This document shows positions 1 through 10,625 of a DNA stretch of 64,000 bases, piece by piece (position 1 is the first letter of the stretch; every line of letters starts with the position of its first letter). The position numbers and the translations under genes are program-made. This DNA is from Carya illinoinensis. Its lineage: Eukaryota; Streptophyta; Magnoliopsida; Fagales; Juglandaceae. The notes under the pieces were generated by a model. The model searched no databases. It saw nothing but the letters and a program-made list of their open reading frames with translations, and had not been told where the DNA came from. The stretch is taken from positions 13,451,001-13,515,000 of the forward strand of contig NC_056753.1 of the NCBI RefSeq assembly GCF_018687715.1, in the 5' to 3' direction.

Positions 1-404
1 TGTACATAGACTTAAAGTATAATACTAATAGTAATATAGTATTGGACTATTAGTATTTAGTATTAGGTCATAAAATGTAAATTGTATTAATATAAATTAT
101 ATACTAATATATATAATTTATATCTATCTACTAATGTCTTATGTACTTATCAAAAAAAATATTGAGAGTTTTAATTTTATTAGGCCATCAAAATTTAGTA
201 ATGATATTTGACTAATTTGATGATTTTCTTTCTTTTTTGGTTCTTACTTCTAATGATAAAAAGTTATTAATAAATAATATATATTTATAATATTATATAT
301 TTAAAGCATATTATCAATTAAATTTTCATGTTTAAGATTAAAATTTTATTTTATAAATTATAATAACATTATATATAAATTATTATATAAAAATTAAAAA
401 TATA

Positions 405-545
405 TCAAACAGTACCGGTCCAGTCCAAAAATGACCGAAACCGAAACCGGACCGGTTCCGACTGGTTTTCCATTTTTGAAAACCGATTCCAGACCGGACA
501 GGTTCAAAACCAGCACAACAGGCCGATCCGAGCTGATTTTCAGGA
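405..545. repeat. ACCGGT-rich low-complexity stretch
   Basis: Short alternating blocks of ACCGG, CCGGT and GAAACCG on an otherwise very AT-rich background. The motif is locally self-complementary and gives open frames on both strands with a meaningless Gly/Phe/Arg pattern. Such GC islands occur as low-complexity sequence in plant intergenic DNA; no gene is supported. The surrounding 1-611 is AT-rich and shows nothing else recognisable. Confidence 0.5.
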
Positions 546-611
546 TTTTTTTTTTTACTCCCCAAGAAATTTATGATTAATATTAGTGACATCTAACATT
601 TTTTTTATATG

Positions 612-815
612 TACAATGATCAAGGCTTACCATTTTGCAAATTTTTCAAGTGGGTAGATAGTAATGGTGACTGCGAACACCAACTTTGACAAATATACAA
701 TGAACTTTTAAGGAAAGAGAAAGAGCTCAAGAAGAAGGAGAAAAAACTCGAGAAAAAACTTGATGATATCGAGAAGTGGGAGATTTCCATAAGGTGTTCA
801 CGCGCACTACTCTGA
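612..815 (+). pseudogene. zf-GRF-like protein fragment with coiled-coil tail
   Basis: Reading from 612 gives a peptide containing GLPFCKFFKWVD followed by a Lys/Glu-rich heptad-like stretch (KEKELKKKEKKLEKKL) and a stop at 813-815. The CxFFxWxD pattern is the C-terminal half of the plant GRF-type zinc finger, a small putative nucleic-acid-binding module, and a charged coiled coil often follows it in the plant-specific family. The upstream half of the finger is absent: 601-611 is T-rich and the reading frame cannot be extended with similarity. An in-frame TGA (687-689) also interrupts it. I therefore call it a decayed gene scrap. Family assignment rests on the motif only. Confidence 0.45.
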
Positions 816-1583
816 CTTTATTGGATTTTTTGTAGTTGTTGTGTATTGTTACTCTTTAGTATCTAAGTGATTTTGGAACTTGGTATATGTTGTTCCGTAC
901 GTGTCAATATGTAAGTTAGTATTAATATTATGTACATCTAAACTTTCTATGTTGTTGTTGTATGTTCTGAAGTAATTTGGGAGTTTTAGGTAGTAAACTT
1001 TAAATGTTTTTGATGTAGGTTATGAAGCAATCTGGGATTTACTTAGTAAACTTTCTATGTTGTTGCTGTATGTTTTGGGAAATTTATACGTTGATGTAGG
1101 TTCTGAAGTAAACTCCAATGTAGGTTTCGTCTATTAGAATCTCGCTTTGCATATTGTAATTTTTACCAGACAAGATTGTGCCACATTTTTTTTTTTTAAT
1201 TTTTCATCATGTTAATAATTAGAAAATTTGACATAAAGTGTGTTTGGATGGATAATGTTTCAAAATTGATATTAGGTACCACATAAGAAATTGGACCAGT
1301 ACTGATAACATCAAGTTCTATTCAGATTCTACAGTTACAAATTAATACAAGTAGTTGTTCCTTTCAAAAAAAAAAAAAAGTTCTATTCAGATTCTAGGTA
1401 GGCACAAATTCAAATCACCTTTAGATGAGTATCACTTGTGCAATCCATGTTGCATAATAAGAGGCAGCATGAGTGCATTGCATAATAAGGGGTAGCATGA
1501 GTGCATAACCTGTGCTGTACAACCGTAAATCTCAACCAATTCTACAACCATAAATCCCAAAAATCCATTCATGTCATTCATAA
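816..1583. other. Intergenic, nothing recognised
   Basis: AT-rich sequence with repeated phrases such as ttctgaagtaa and gtaaactttctatgttgttg, which suggests old duplication. No coding signal, RNA gene or element boundary was seen. Confidence 0.5.
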
Positions 1584-1920
1584 AATATACATTACATTCA
1601 CAAAAATCCTAAAATCCACAAATAAATACATTAAATCCACAAAAATCCATTCCTGTCATCCACAAAAAATACATTAAATCCACAAAAATCCATTCGTGTC
1701 ATCCACAAAAAATACATTACATCCACAAAAATCCATTCCTGTCATCCACAAAAAATACATTAAATCTACAAATGACTTCCTTATATCCACAAAAAATCCG
1801 TTAAATCCACAAATAAATTCCTTAAATCCACAAAAAATTCATGGATTACATTCAAGCAACATAAATCCATTAAATTCCACAAAAATACATTAAAGTCCAC
1901 AAAAATACATGAAAAGTAGA
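1584..1920. repeat. 43-bp tandem repeat (ATCCACAAAAA type)
   Basis: TACATTAAATCCACAAAAA recurs at 1627, 1670, 1713 and 1756, a spacing of exactly 43 bp, with ATCCATTCCTGTCATCC inside each unit. The array decays on both sides into shorter TAAATCCACAAAAA phrases up to about 1920. It is a minisatellite; the frames that cross it are repeat artefacts. Confidence 0.75.
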
Positions 1921-2426
1921 CAAAAATCATTGCAGCAGTTATGATCCATTCCATAGTGCAACGGTTGTGATCTATCCAACCCAAAGTGCATCTAGAAAGA
2001 ATAAAACCCAATTAAAAATGTTATATTAAAAAAATTATTAAAATATCGGGAAAAATTAGGATCCACTTACACTTTCTTGACTCTTAAGCACTGTTTCTCA
2101 GACCTGTATTCCACTAATGTCAAAAGCTGTGCTTTCTGGAACGGCCTGGTGAGAAAATACTTTTTGAAACACAACCATATCATTAGAATTAAAATATAAA
2201 TATGTACTTAGATATATATCTGCACATGTCCAGCATTGGCCTTATCCATCTCTGAATGGCCAAATAAAGATCTCTGTGTGTTTAATATGAGGGTATCTCA
2301 TTCATCTCGCTAATAATTAAGTAACAAATAAGAACACAAAATTTTCATATTTTCTCTTGTCAAAGTGAATTTTCATATTTTCTCTTGTCAAAGTGGCAAA
2401 AAAAATGTCATATTAAATAAACACAC
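1921..2426. other. Intergenic, downstream of the FRS pseudogene
   Basis: AT-rich sequence with a short duplication of ATTTTCATATTTTCTCTTGTCAAAGTG (two copies at about 2341-2395). No gene seen. It would contain the 3' UTR of the minus-strand FRS pseudogene. Confidence 0.4.
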
Positions 2427-4411
2427 CTATTTGCGTTTCCCTTTTTCTGGTGCTTTTTTCGCTTTCGCTTTGACTTTTCGCATATCTTTCTCCATCTTGG
2501 ATGCTCTCCTAAGAGATGGGGATCTGCCTTTCCCACGCACAACATGTGGACTGCGTATTTGCCCAGAACCAGCGACAATAGTTGCATCCCTTGCTGTACA
2601 ACCAACATTGGAACCATTTTGGGTCATCGATGAGGGTTCTTGGTTGGCACAATACAAATCAATCATACCATATAACTTAGCTTTCGCATCCTGAGTATGC
2701 TCTTTCGAACTCGCTGCAAGAGTAATCATCTGATAACAGATATTCAACATCTCTAAATATCTATTAGAATTTGCTCGTTGTTCCCTTGCATCATAGCTAA
2801 TGTGGATCAACGTGTATCACCTTCTGATATCCTTCCTTCATCGATCTAAAATGTACCTATTTGGAAAAAATTTAATCTCGTTACATCTGAATACAGCCAA
2901 AATGTGCCTACACAATATCCCTCTCATTTGGAATAATCCACAAGAACATTTTGCAGTTGAATCTTCCTCACTAAACTCCACAAAATATGTAAACAGCTTA
3001 CTGAACTCTACCAAATGAACTTCATCCATTACCAGATAGGTCTTCACTGCACCATCACTCTTATGACACTTTGGATTCATATTGATCATGCCGGTAACTT
3101 GCTACTGTACTTCCTTGAATTTAGAATTTGTGTACAAATCTTGAAACCTCTTCTCAATTAGAGATTTAGATATGCAGGGGGTTGTGACACTAAATGAGTG
3201 GAAGTCCGGGGCATTTTCATTCTAATTTTTTTTTTCAATGCGTTATCAAACTGGTCTACAAACTCTTTCAGGCTGGTCTTAGCATTAACATACCTATCAA
3301 AGAAGGTATTTATGCTCTCGTTTCGCTGCGTTGTACTCATTTCCGCCCAAAAGTAGTCTTTCAAGATTGCTGGAACCCAATGCTCATGCTCAGCGTATAG
3401 ACTTTTGCAACCACGCATTCTCATGCAAACTGTACATGGTAATTAACTGATCCCAACTTGTCTCAAACTCTTCAATACTTTGGCTGTCATACACACATTT
3501 CATCAATGCATTTTTCATCCTAATTTTGTAGGAACCATATGAACCAAACTTTTCAGGGACTTTCTTCAGTATATGCCATAGGCAAAATCTATGTCGGGTC
3601 TTTGGGAAAATAATAGCAATTGCATTTTTCATCGCTCTATCTTGGTCATTGATAATAACTTTAGGAGCAATACTATCCATACACTACAACAAAGTTTGGA
3701 ATAAGCACACAAAGTTCTCCATATCTTCACTGGAAATCAAGCTTGCTCCCATGAGAATTGACTGTCCATGGTGGTTTACACGAACAAATGGTGCAAACAG
3801 CATCCCATATCTATTCGTCAGGTATGTGGTGTCGAATGTGACCACATCACTGAAATATTGGTAGGCTGCTCTACTATGGGGGTCTTCCTAGAAGACATTC
3901 TTTAACCTCCCGTCATCATCTAAATGCATTAATGCAAATAATCTAAGATTTTTGTATTGCATCCTACAAAAATACTCTCGCAGTGCACCAGCACCACCTG
4001 CGCCAAGTCGTAGATATCTTGCCTTGTTGATATAATTACTACAATTCTTTTCTAAAAACGGGAGGTTCTCAAATCTGCCTGCGCCAACAATCAGAGATCC
4101 AAAACACTTGTTCATTCAGACACCAACCATATCATTTGTGTCTATAACTCTTTTGACGGTATCACTCACTTCTCTACATCGAAAGAAGCGAGATTTCTTT
4201 GGACTGAGGTCGTGGTTATAGATATTATGAACCATAGTCAATCGAAGTTTTCCATCAAATTTGAAGGCATTAATCTTTGCCTTATATTCCGTCTTTCCTG
4301 TCGGATATGGGTTGGCGACATTGAAAGTCTTATTACAAGCCTTCCCACCATGAGCACAAGTAAGGGTGACATACCTAACAGTCTCATCTTCTCCCCTCTT
4401 AATCATTTTTG
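2427..4411 (-). pseudogene. FAR1-related (FRS) protein, 3' part
   Basis: Minus-strand remnant of a FAR1/FHY3-type transcription factor, a plant family derived from MULE transposase. In order it shows the C-terminal half of the FAR1 DNA-binding domain (RGEDETVRYVTLTCAHGG, about 4400-4170), the MULE transposase domain (VVTFDTTYLTN about 3845; IINDQDRAMKNA about 3650) and a SWIM zinc finger (CSCGLFQMRGILCRH, about 2955-2905). A basic C-terminal tail ends at 2427. Lesions: in-frame stops at 4116-4118, 3888-3890 (a TAG where the family has Trp) and 3684-3686, a one-base frameshift near 3404 after HENAW, and further stops between 3160 and 2810. The 5' part lies beyond the inserted retrotransposon at 12701-13155. 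It could be a domesticated FRS gene or a MULE copy; I saw no terminal inverted repeats. Confidence 0.85.
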
Positions 4412-6510
4412 TGTGATGACCCGCTTTTACGTGTATTTTCACCGAAGGGTTGTTTTTATTTTAAGTAATATATTAGTTTATTTAATTTAATTTATTGCGT
4501 TTTAAAATTGGTTTTTATTTATTTGATGTTGTGTTTTATTTCTTTTAGTCGTTTTGTTTTAATCTCGTTTCGGCGGATTTGTTTTGTTTTCCCGGAGTGA
4601 AGATTGGACCTCATTTCTTTCCTACATCTCTTTTTCCCTTTTTCCTTTTTCCTTTTTCTCTTTTCTTTTTTTTCTTCTTATTTCTTTTTCTTTTCTTCTT
4701 CCTTTTCTTTCCTTCTTCCCGCGTCCGTTGACCCTCTCTCTCTCCTCTCCCACGAAGTAAGCCAGCCCAACCCCCCGACCCACCGCCGTCCGGCCGCCGT
4801 GCGGCACACCACCCCCACCGGTCGAAGCCCCTCCCTCCGGCGCACCACCCCATCGAACCCCAGCCCCATTCGGCCAGCCGTTTGGCCGGAAAACGCCCTT
4901 GAAGCCCCAAGGATTTTTGCCTCGATCCGCCGCTGTCGCACCACCTCCGGCCACCACCTCTTCACCACTTCATCACCGGTCCCTTGCCGTCCTAACCCAC
5001 CTATTTTCGGCCTCCAACGACCACCGGAATAGCTCCCACGAACTAGCTTTCCTTTTTGGGAAATCCGGCCATCAACCTCCATTTCCGCCGCCACTCACGG
5101 CCAACCACCACTTCCAATAGCTTCATCATCATCCCTAGACCATTCCCTATCAATCTCAAGCTTTGGTTTGTCCCCATTCAAAAGTGGGTATTTCACAACC
5201 CACGGCCACAGTGAATTTTCACCGTTACGTTGCTTTTTCTCCGCCGTTTGCAACGCCGCGTGTTTTCTAAAAATGCCATATAGCGCTGTAAGTATTTTCC
5301 AAACCCTATTTTCAGATTTAAATATATATTGCTCTTTCAATAATTTATCTGCTGGTTGGCTGATTCCGGACTGAGTCCGAGGAGTTCGGGGGTCGGATGG
5401 ATAGAAGACGGAGTTGCTTGTTTTATTGATTTATGTTGGTTGGTTATTTTTGTGCATTGATATGGCATTACATGGTGCATACACGTGTGTTTTTGTTTAA
5501 GTGTGAAAAGTCTGTTTATTGGCGTAAGTGGACTTACGAGTGCGTGTGTATCACGACCCCAAGCCGGGATGGAGTATTATCTCGGTGGAGCTCCTCTGGT
5601 CACTCGGGAGCGGAATAAACTGAGTGACGTCCCCTGAGTTGTCGCTGGGCGACGACGGGAGCGGGGCTAGGGGATGCTTGGCTACGAACGCGCCGGGCTC
5701 GGAAGCGGGCATCGCTCTACTCACAGACTCCATGGCCCTTTGCTGGCGAGGGCTAGAGGATGCTTGGCTACGAACACGTAGGGCGTGGAACTGGGCATCG
5801 CTCGTTAGGTGTCACATGCGTGGTGGGACTCTGCGGTGTGGCACTGGAGCCAGGGTGTGCGGATGACCCCTAGGGGAGGTCATGGTGCATACGGATAAAA
5901 TGGATAATGGTTTGGGATGGATATAGGCCAAATGGGACTTTTGGCGAGATATTGGGCCAAATGTGACTTTTGGCGGCCAAATGTGACTTTTGGCGTGATA
6001 TTTGGAAAGGATATGTTTTTGGGCCAAATGGGATTTTTGGCGTGTGTGGAAAAATATGTTTTATGAGTTTTGCGCATTGGGCATACTTCATGCATATTAT
6101 TTGAGTTCTATATGCTTTTATCTGGTGGTGTTTGGGTTTTACTTACCTGCGGTACCATTTTTGGTTCCGTAGATTTTGGTGCAGGATTCGAGGATGAAGA
6201 GGAGGAGGCTGAGCCTGAGGATGCGGCTCCGCCGGGTTGCTGATGTTATGCTTTTCTATTTGGTTTAAAACTATATTTGTGTTTTTGTAATATTTTATTT
6301 AAGTATGTTTTAAACAGCCTGTATTACGTTAAGAAAAATTCTGGTACTTAGTTATATGACTTTCGTTATCCGTTGCGTGTTTCTTTGTGCACATATGTTG
6401 CTTTTGCACACACTTGGCACTCGTCGATAGGGTGGTGACCCGTGTTTGTTGTCATCATCCGGACGTCTCGATTTTCCCGTGTCCGTATATAGGGATTTGG
6501 GGGCGTCACA
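4412..6510 (+). repeat. 5' LTR of the Tekay-like element
   Basis: 2099 bp. It differs from the 3' LTR mainly by transitions plus two indels: one extra 20-bp hairpin unit near 5960-5980 and 4 bp (GTTT) near 6447. Internal landmarks are a long pyrimidine tract (4610-4720), a C-rich region (4750-5010), an array of GCCAAA..TTTGGC hairpins (5926-6042), an ACTTACC plus imperfect stem-loop (6141-6169) and a purine-rich block (6192-6240). Open frames crossing the pyrimidine/C-rich part are low-complexity artefacts. Confidence 0.93.
5926..6042 (+). repeat. Four GCCAAA..TTTGGC mini-hairpins
   Basis: Four units of GCCAAA - 7 nt - TTTGGC, two of them directly abutting, each able to fold into a 6-bp stem. 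The loops vary (tgggact, tgtgact, tgggatt) while the arms are unchanged. The 3' LTR has three units at 12140-12236. The solo LTR at 58436 keeps two on the opposite strand (58932-58950, 58979-58997). Confidence 0.7.
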
Positions 6511-6512
6511 GG

Positions 6513-6524
6513 TGGTATCAGAGG
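6513..6524 (+). promoter_or_regulatory. Primer binding site, tRNA-iMet type
   Basis: TGGTATCAGAGG begins 2 nt after the 5' LTR and matches the standard plant initiator-Met primer site TGGTATCAGAGC except for the last base. This primes minus-strand DNA synthesis and fixes the element as plus-strand. Confidence 0.85.
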
Positions 6525-7066
6525 GGTTTGGCTCTGGGTAAAACCACATGTCCCGTAGGGAGTACCAGAATGTTTTTAAAGTTGTGTTTTAAAATTTATG
6601 TTAAGTAAAGTTGCTATTTGTTTTGTTTTATTTGTTTGAACTTGTTTGCTTGTTTTTATTTATTTGGTTATGTTTTTGCATGCTGGTTTCTTTTGTTTCT
6701 TGCTGTGTGATGTTGGTTTTGGTTTTTGGTTTTATGATGGTTTTATTTGTTTTTCTTAAAGGGGGTCAAAGGTTGTGCAGTGGCAGGAAGGCGGTATAAT
6801 CGAGGATACTATTATTAGGCATGAACAATTAGTGTAGTAGGCTTGAATTTTTAGCGATGTGGCTTGCTTGTATGATGTTGAGGTCTGAAGGGAATGTCAT
6901 GGTTTAGGCAATCTTTGTAAGGTGGGAACTCACGTTTTAAGTCGCTTAAGTCGCTTAAGATGATTGAGGTCAAGGTTTTGTAGAATTTATGGAACGAGGC
7001 TATAGTATAGGAGAGTGTAGGTTCAACGAACTTGAATGATATGTTTAAGGGAATTTTATTTAAGGT
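6525..7066 (+). other. Leader and filler before gag
   Basis: No coding signal. The stretch 6840-7060 resembles 7820-8000 on the other side of gag: both have a cgaggct/aggcttg phrase, a ttatgg..tata stretch and GTAGGTTCAACGAACTTG or GTAAGTTCAACAAACTTC. The gag remnant is thus embedded in repeated non-coding filler. The N-terminal part of gag is missing here. Confidence 0.55.
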
Positions 7067-7774
7067 TTGGGGTCTTTCGCCGCTGTGACCTGGCAGCGCT
7101 TTAAGAAAGAATTTAATGATCGCTTCTTTCCCGCTTCCGTGAGGCGGCAAAAAGCAAGAGAGTTCTCAAGCTTGGTCCAATGGAGCATGACCGTGGAACA
7201 GTACGCCCGAAGATTTATAGAACTTGGGCGATTTGCTCCCCACCTCATCGCCACAGAGGAGATGCGAGCTGAGCGTTTCTAGGAGGGACTACGCCCTGAT
7301 ATACGCCGTATGGTGGTCAGTCACCAGATATCCACTTTTCAGGACTTAGTGGATGTGGCCACCCTTATAGAGAGAGAGAATAATCTGAGTATGGGCTCCC
7401 CTCCAGGGCAAAAGAGGCGAAGTTTTTCTGGTGAAGGAAGTAGCTCGGGTTCGCCTCAGAAATTTGTTCAGCGGACTGGAACTCGACCGCAAGCGTCCTC
7501 AGGTGTTCGTATGGGAGGGCGAGTGCCAGTTTGTGGAATTTGTAATAGAGCTCATGAGGGTGAGTGTCGACTAAGTGGTGGACCCCATTGTTACCGATGC
7601 GGCCAAGTGAGACATATAGATCGTGAGTGCCCTAGTCGAGTTGAAGAAAGCTGTGGAACTCGTCGCAGTGGTAGATCTAACTAGAGGCAATTAGCTCGAA
7701 CTCGAATGTACGCAGTGACTCCTGGTACCGTTGGAGGCGAGGTTACGGAGACTCAGAATGTTGGAGTCATGGCA
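7067..7774 (+). pseudogene. gag: Ty3/gypsy gag remnant with zinc knuckle
   Basis: The frame from 7067 gives a retrotransposon gag domain (WQRFKKEFNDRFFP, VEQYARRFIELGRFAP). It passes an in-frame TAG at 7280-7282 and continues as EGLRPDIRR to a CCHC knuckle CYRCGQVRHIDREC (CX2CX4HX4C, about 7592-7633) that binds genomic RNA. After a stop at 7682-7684 the same frame reads MYAVTPG..EVTETQNVGVMAG, the usual start of the protease linker in Tekay-type elements, and similarity ends at about 7774. The N-terminal third of gag is absent. One nonsense mutation per half makes a functional capsid unlikely from this copy. Confidence 0.85.
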
Positions 7775-10585
7775 GGTAGGGGTCTAATCTAATCTTTAGT
7801 GATGAACGCCTTGTGTGGTTTATTATTATTATCGAGGCTTGAAGAAAATGGCATGATCGGGGTGATCTTTTAGGGAAGTAGAATAATTGAGTTCTTTGGT
7901 TCCGTGGAGTTTATGAAATGGTCTATAACGTAGTAGGTTGTAAGTTCAACAAACTTCGATGTTAGATTTTATGAAGTTTCAGCAAAGTTTTAAAGTTTGG
8001 AGCCTTATTGATTTTAGGAAAATAAGTTTATGGTAATTAAGGTGTTAGGTTCGACAAGCTTTGGGGGGAAATAATTCAATTTCGAGTTTTAGATTTTGTG
8101 ATTTGGATGAGTAATTTGGTGGCAATTGGGGTTTTAGATTTTACAAGCTTTTAAGGTGAATGATTTGGATTAAAGCCACCAATCTTGAGAATTTCAGAAA
8201 ATAATTTATTATCTATTAATGTTTTAGAATTTGAAAGATTTGGGAGTCGATTGTTCTATTATGGGATGTAAGTTCTTTGATCTTAGAAGTTTCGAAAGAT
8301 GATTCTTATTTGATTTAAGGTTTTAGAATTGCAGAGTCGAAGGACTGATTTATAATAAGAATTGAGTTCTTAGTTTTACAGACTTAGTGCTGTAGCTTGA
8401 TCTACTCTAGTGAGTGATTAGTTTGTAATCATTAAACATGGGGTTGATTCGAGTTGAGTTATTGATATGAAAATTTTTCTAGAATAGATTCCTTTGAGGA
8501 TTGGAAGTAATGATCTAGTTCGTGTATTTCTTTGAGGATTGAAGATATCGAGCTAGTTTAGAAAATGATTATTGTTAACTCAAGGTTGCAGTAATAGATT
8601 TTAGGAAATGATTTTTATCGGTTCGGAAGAAATAGATCCATCGAGGTTTTGGAAACAATAGTTTAATTGTTGGTATTGAATTCGACTGAAGTTGAGACCT
8701 CATGTTTTGGAGACTTTTAGGAACGGATTATTAGTAGGTTTAAGGTCATTTTCAGTATAAAACTTTAAGCGATAACTATTTGCTGATGTTAAGGGTATAA
8801 GTTAAGCAAATATAGGAATGATTCATGTTGATTTGCGGATATAAGTCGAGATGATGGAAATAGTAGTAATAGACTATTTGTGTGTTGGAATGACGTTTGG
8901 TTTCGGCTAAGGACGTATGAGATCAACACGTGATAGTGGTGAATCGATTGGAGTGTTCAGTCGAAACGTGTTACTCAATGGAATGTTGGTTGGCAATAAT
9001 TGTTATAGCTCGAGATTATAGTGACAAGTTTTAGGATTGATTCATACCGAGTTGAGGATAATAGATGATGCAGGTTTTGAAAAATGAATTTTTGTTTATT
9101 TTGAGGATAAGGTACGGATGTTGGAAATGGAAGTGATGGATCACTTATACGTTAGAATGATTATTGATCTTAGCTAAGGGTACATGAGATCTATTTATAG
9201 TGGTGGTGAGGGTGTATGGATTTCGGAGAGTACAAATCCTAGTCTCTTTTTTGGCTTGAGAGAAGTGGCTTTGGTGAGTACTAAAGTGGATTAGATGTTA
9301 TAGTATTAAATTCAATAGATCATAACTTTGAGTTGTTTGGTAAGTTGAATGGAATGTACAATTGAAGTGGGTTACCAATTGGAGTGATGGTTGGCATTAA
9401 TTGTTGAGTCTATCTTCAAGAATTAATTGCGACTTGAAGTCATAGGAATTTAAATTGGTGAGGCTATACTTTTCTTTGGAGATTAAGTATCCAGTTGGGA
9501 GAATTGGGGATATGGTTATTTAACTTGGAAAGAGATCGTTAGATCACCATATGTGGTGTATGAAGTAATGAATCTTGAAAGTTGAAACTTAAGCATCAAC
9601 GGTGGGTAGCATAATCACAAGTATGAAGTAATAAAGCATTAGGATCCATGAGTGTTGTTTAATAGTTTTGTTGGATTGAAGATTTAAACAGTATGGCCTG
9701 TCTTGAGATTTATTTGTGAAGTGCTATTGAAGGAATTAGTTGTGCTAAAACTAGAGTTTTTGAGAGTACAAGTAGGTGGGTGAGTTACCAAGAGCGTTTC
9801 AATTATGTCTAGGTGATGTCAATGGTAGTTTATAATGAGTTAGTTATTGCAAGATTAGATGTTATTCATAATATAGGTAATGAGTTTGAAGTATGGGATA
9901 TCGGATAGAAGTTATAGGCGCTCTCGTTGGTTGGCCGGGAAGGACTTGGGCCTTTTGGTGATGTTTCTTATCTTTACAAGAGACATGTGTATTTTGGGAT
10001 GATATTATGTGTTTTCAAATTGGGGCCTGGAGGTTGTTTAGTACTGGTTTCTGTCATCAATGTTGATTTTCGTTTGGGGCAGCGATGGCCAACCGAGGAA
10101 GGAGTGGAGATTTGTGGTTTTTGGAAGTATATGATTTTCTATGGAAATGTGGTAAAGGTTTTCTTGTGGTTAGGTGTGGATTGAGCTTGTATTTCATGAT
10201 ATTAATTTTTGAGGATATAGCCTTTATGTATTTTGGTGAGTTATTAGAGTGCGCGCGAAAGCATGATTTTTTTTGGAGATTCTTAGAAGTTCAAACTTTG
10301 TGTTGATTTTGAAGAATTAGTAGTGATTCAAAGTTTTAATGGGAGATTAATCTTTTAGTCGTGCAATTTGGTTTTTGGATGGTTAACTTTGGAGGTGGCT
10401 ATTAGGTTACCAAAATTGGTATGGGATGAAAGCTTGGAAGGTCAAGCAAAGACGTCGTTGATATTAGTAATTTATGGTGAGAAGATAATAACCGTTGGAT
10501 TTGTTGGGAGTTGTCGATGATATGTATCTCTCAGTTATGTTCAGAGTTGTATCCTGTATCTTTTTGGCGTTGGTAGTTGATCTTG
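7775..10585 (+). other. Non-coding filler in place of pol
   Basis: About 2.8 kb with no frame resembling protease, RT, RNase H or integrase. The sequence is G/T-rich and built from loosely repeated phrases (gttttagattt, ttgaggatta, gagttgag, ttggaatga). It occupies the place of pol between gag and the purine tract. Whether it is decayed duplication, captured DNA or a replication-related spacer cannot be told from one copy. Confidence 0.6.
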
Positions 10586-10625
10586 CAAATTTCGAGGACG
10601 AAATTTGTTTTTAAGGGGGGGAGGA
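10586..10625 (+). promoter_or_regulatory. Hairpin plus 3' polypurine tract
   Basis: CAAATTTC (10586-10593), loop GAGGAC (10594-10599) and GAAATTTG (10600-10607) form a perfect 8-bp stem. Five T residues follow, then the purine tract AAGGGGGGGAGGA (10613-10625), which abuts the 3' LTR and primes plus-strand DNA synthesis. In autonomous Tekay elements the arm region is said to encode the end of integrase (FEDEI); here pol is gone but the palindrome is intact. Confidence 0.8.

Noticed and set aside
383..592. 69-codon minus-strand frame in the ACCGGT-rich stretch
   Set aside because: Composition-driven; typical of plant low-complexity sequence.
6513..6524. tRNA gene
   Set aside because: Only the 12-nt 3'-end complement is present; it is a primer binding site. 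No complete tRNA fold was seen anywhere in the window.
9927..10306. Two frames of 85 and 73 codons in the filler
   Set aside because: Short, overlapping, hydrophobic by T/G bias, no similarity to pol domains.
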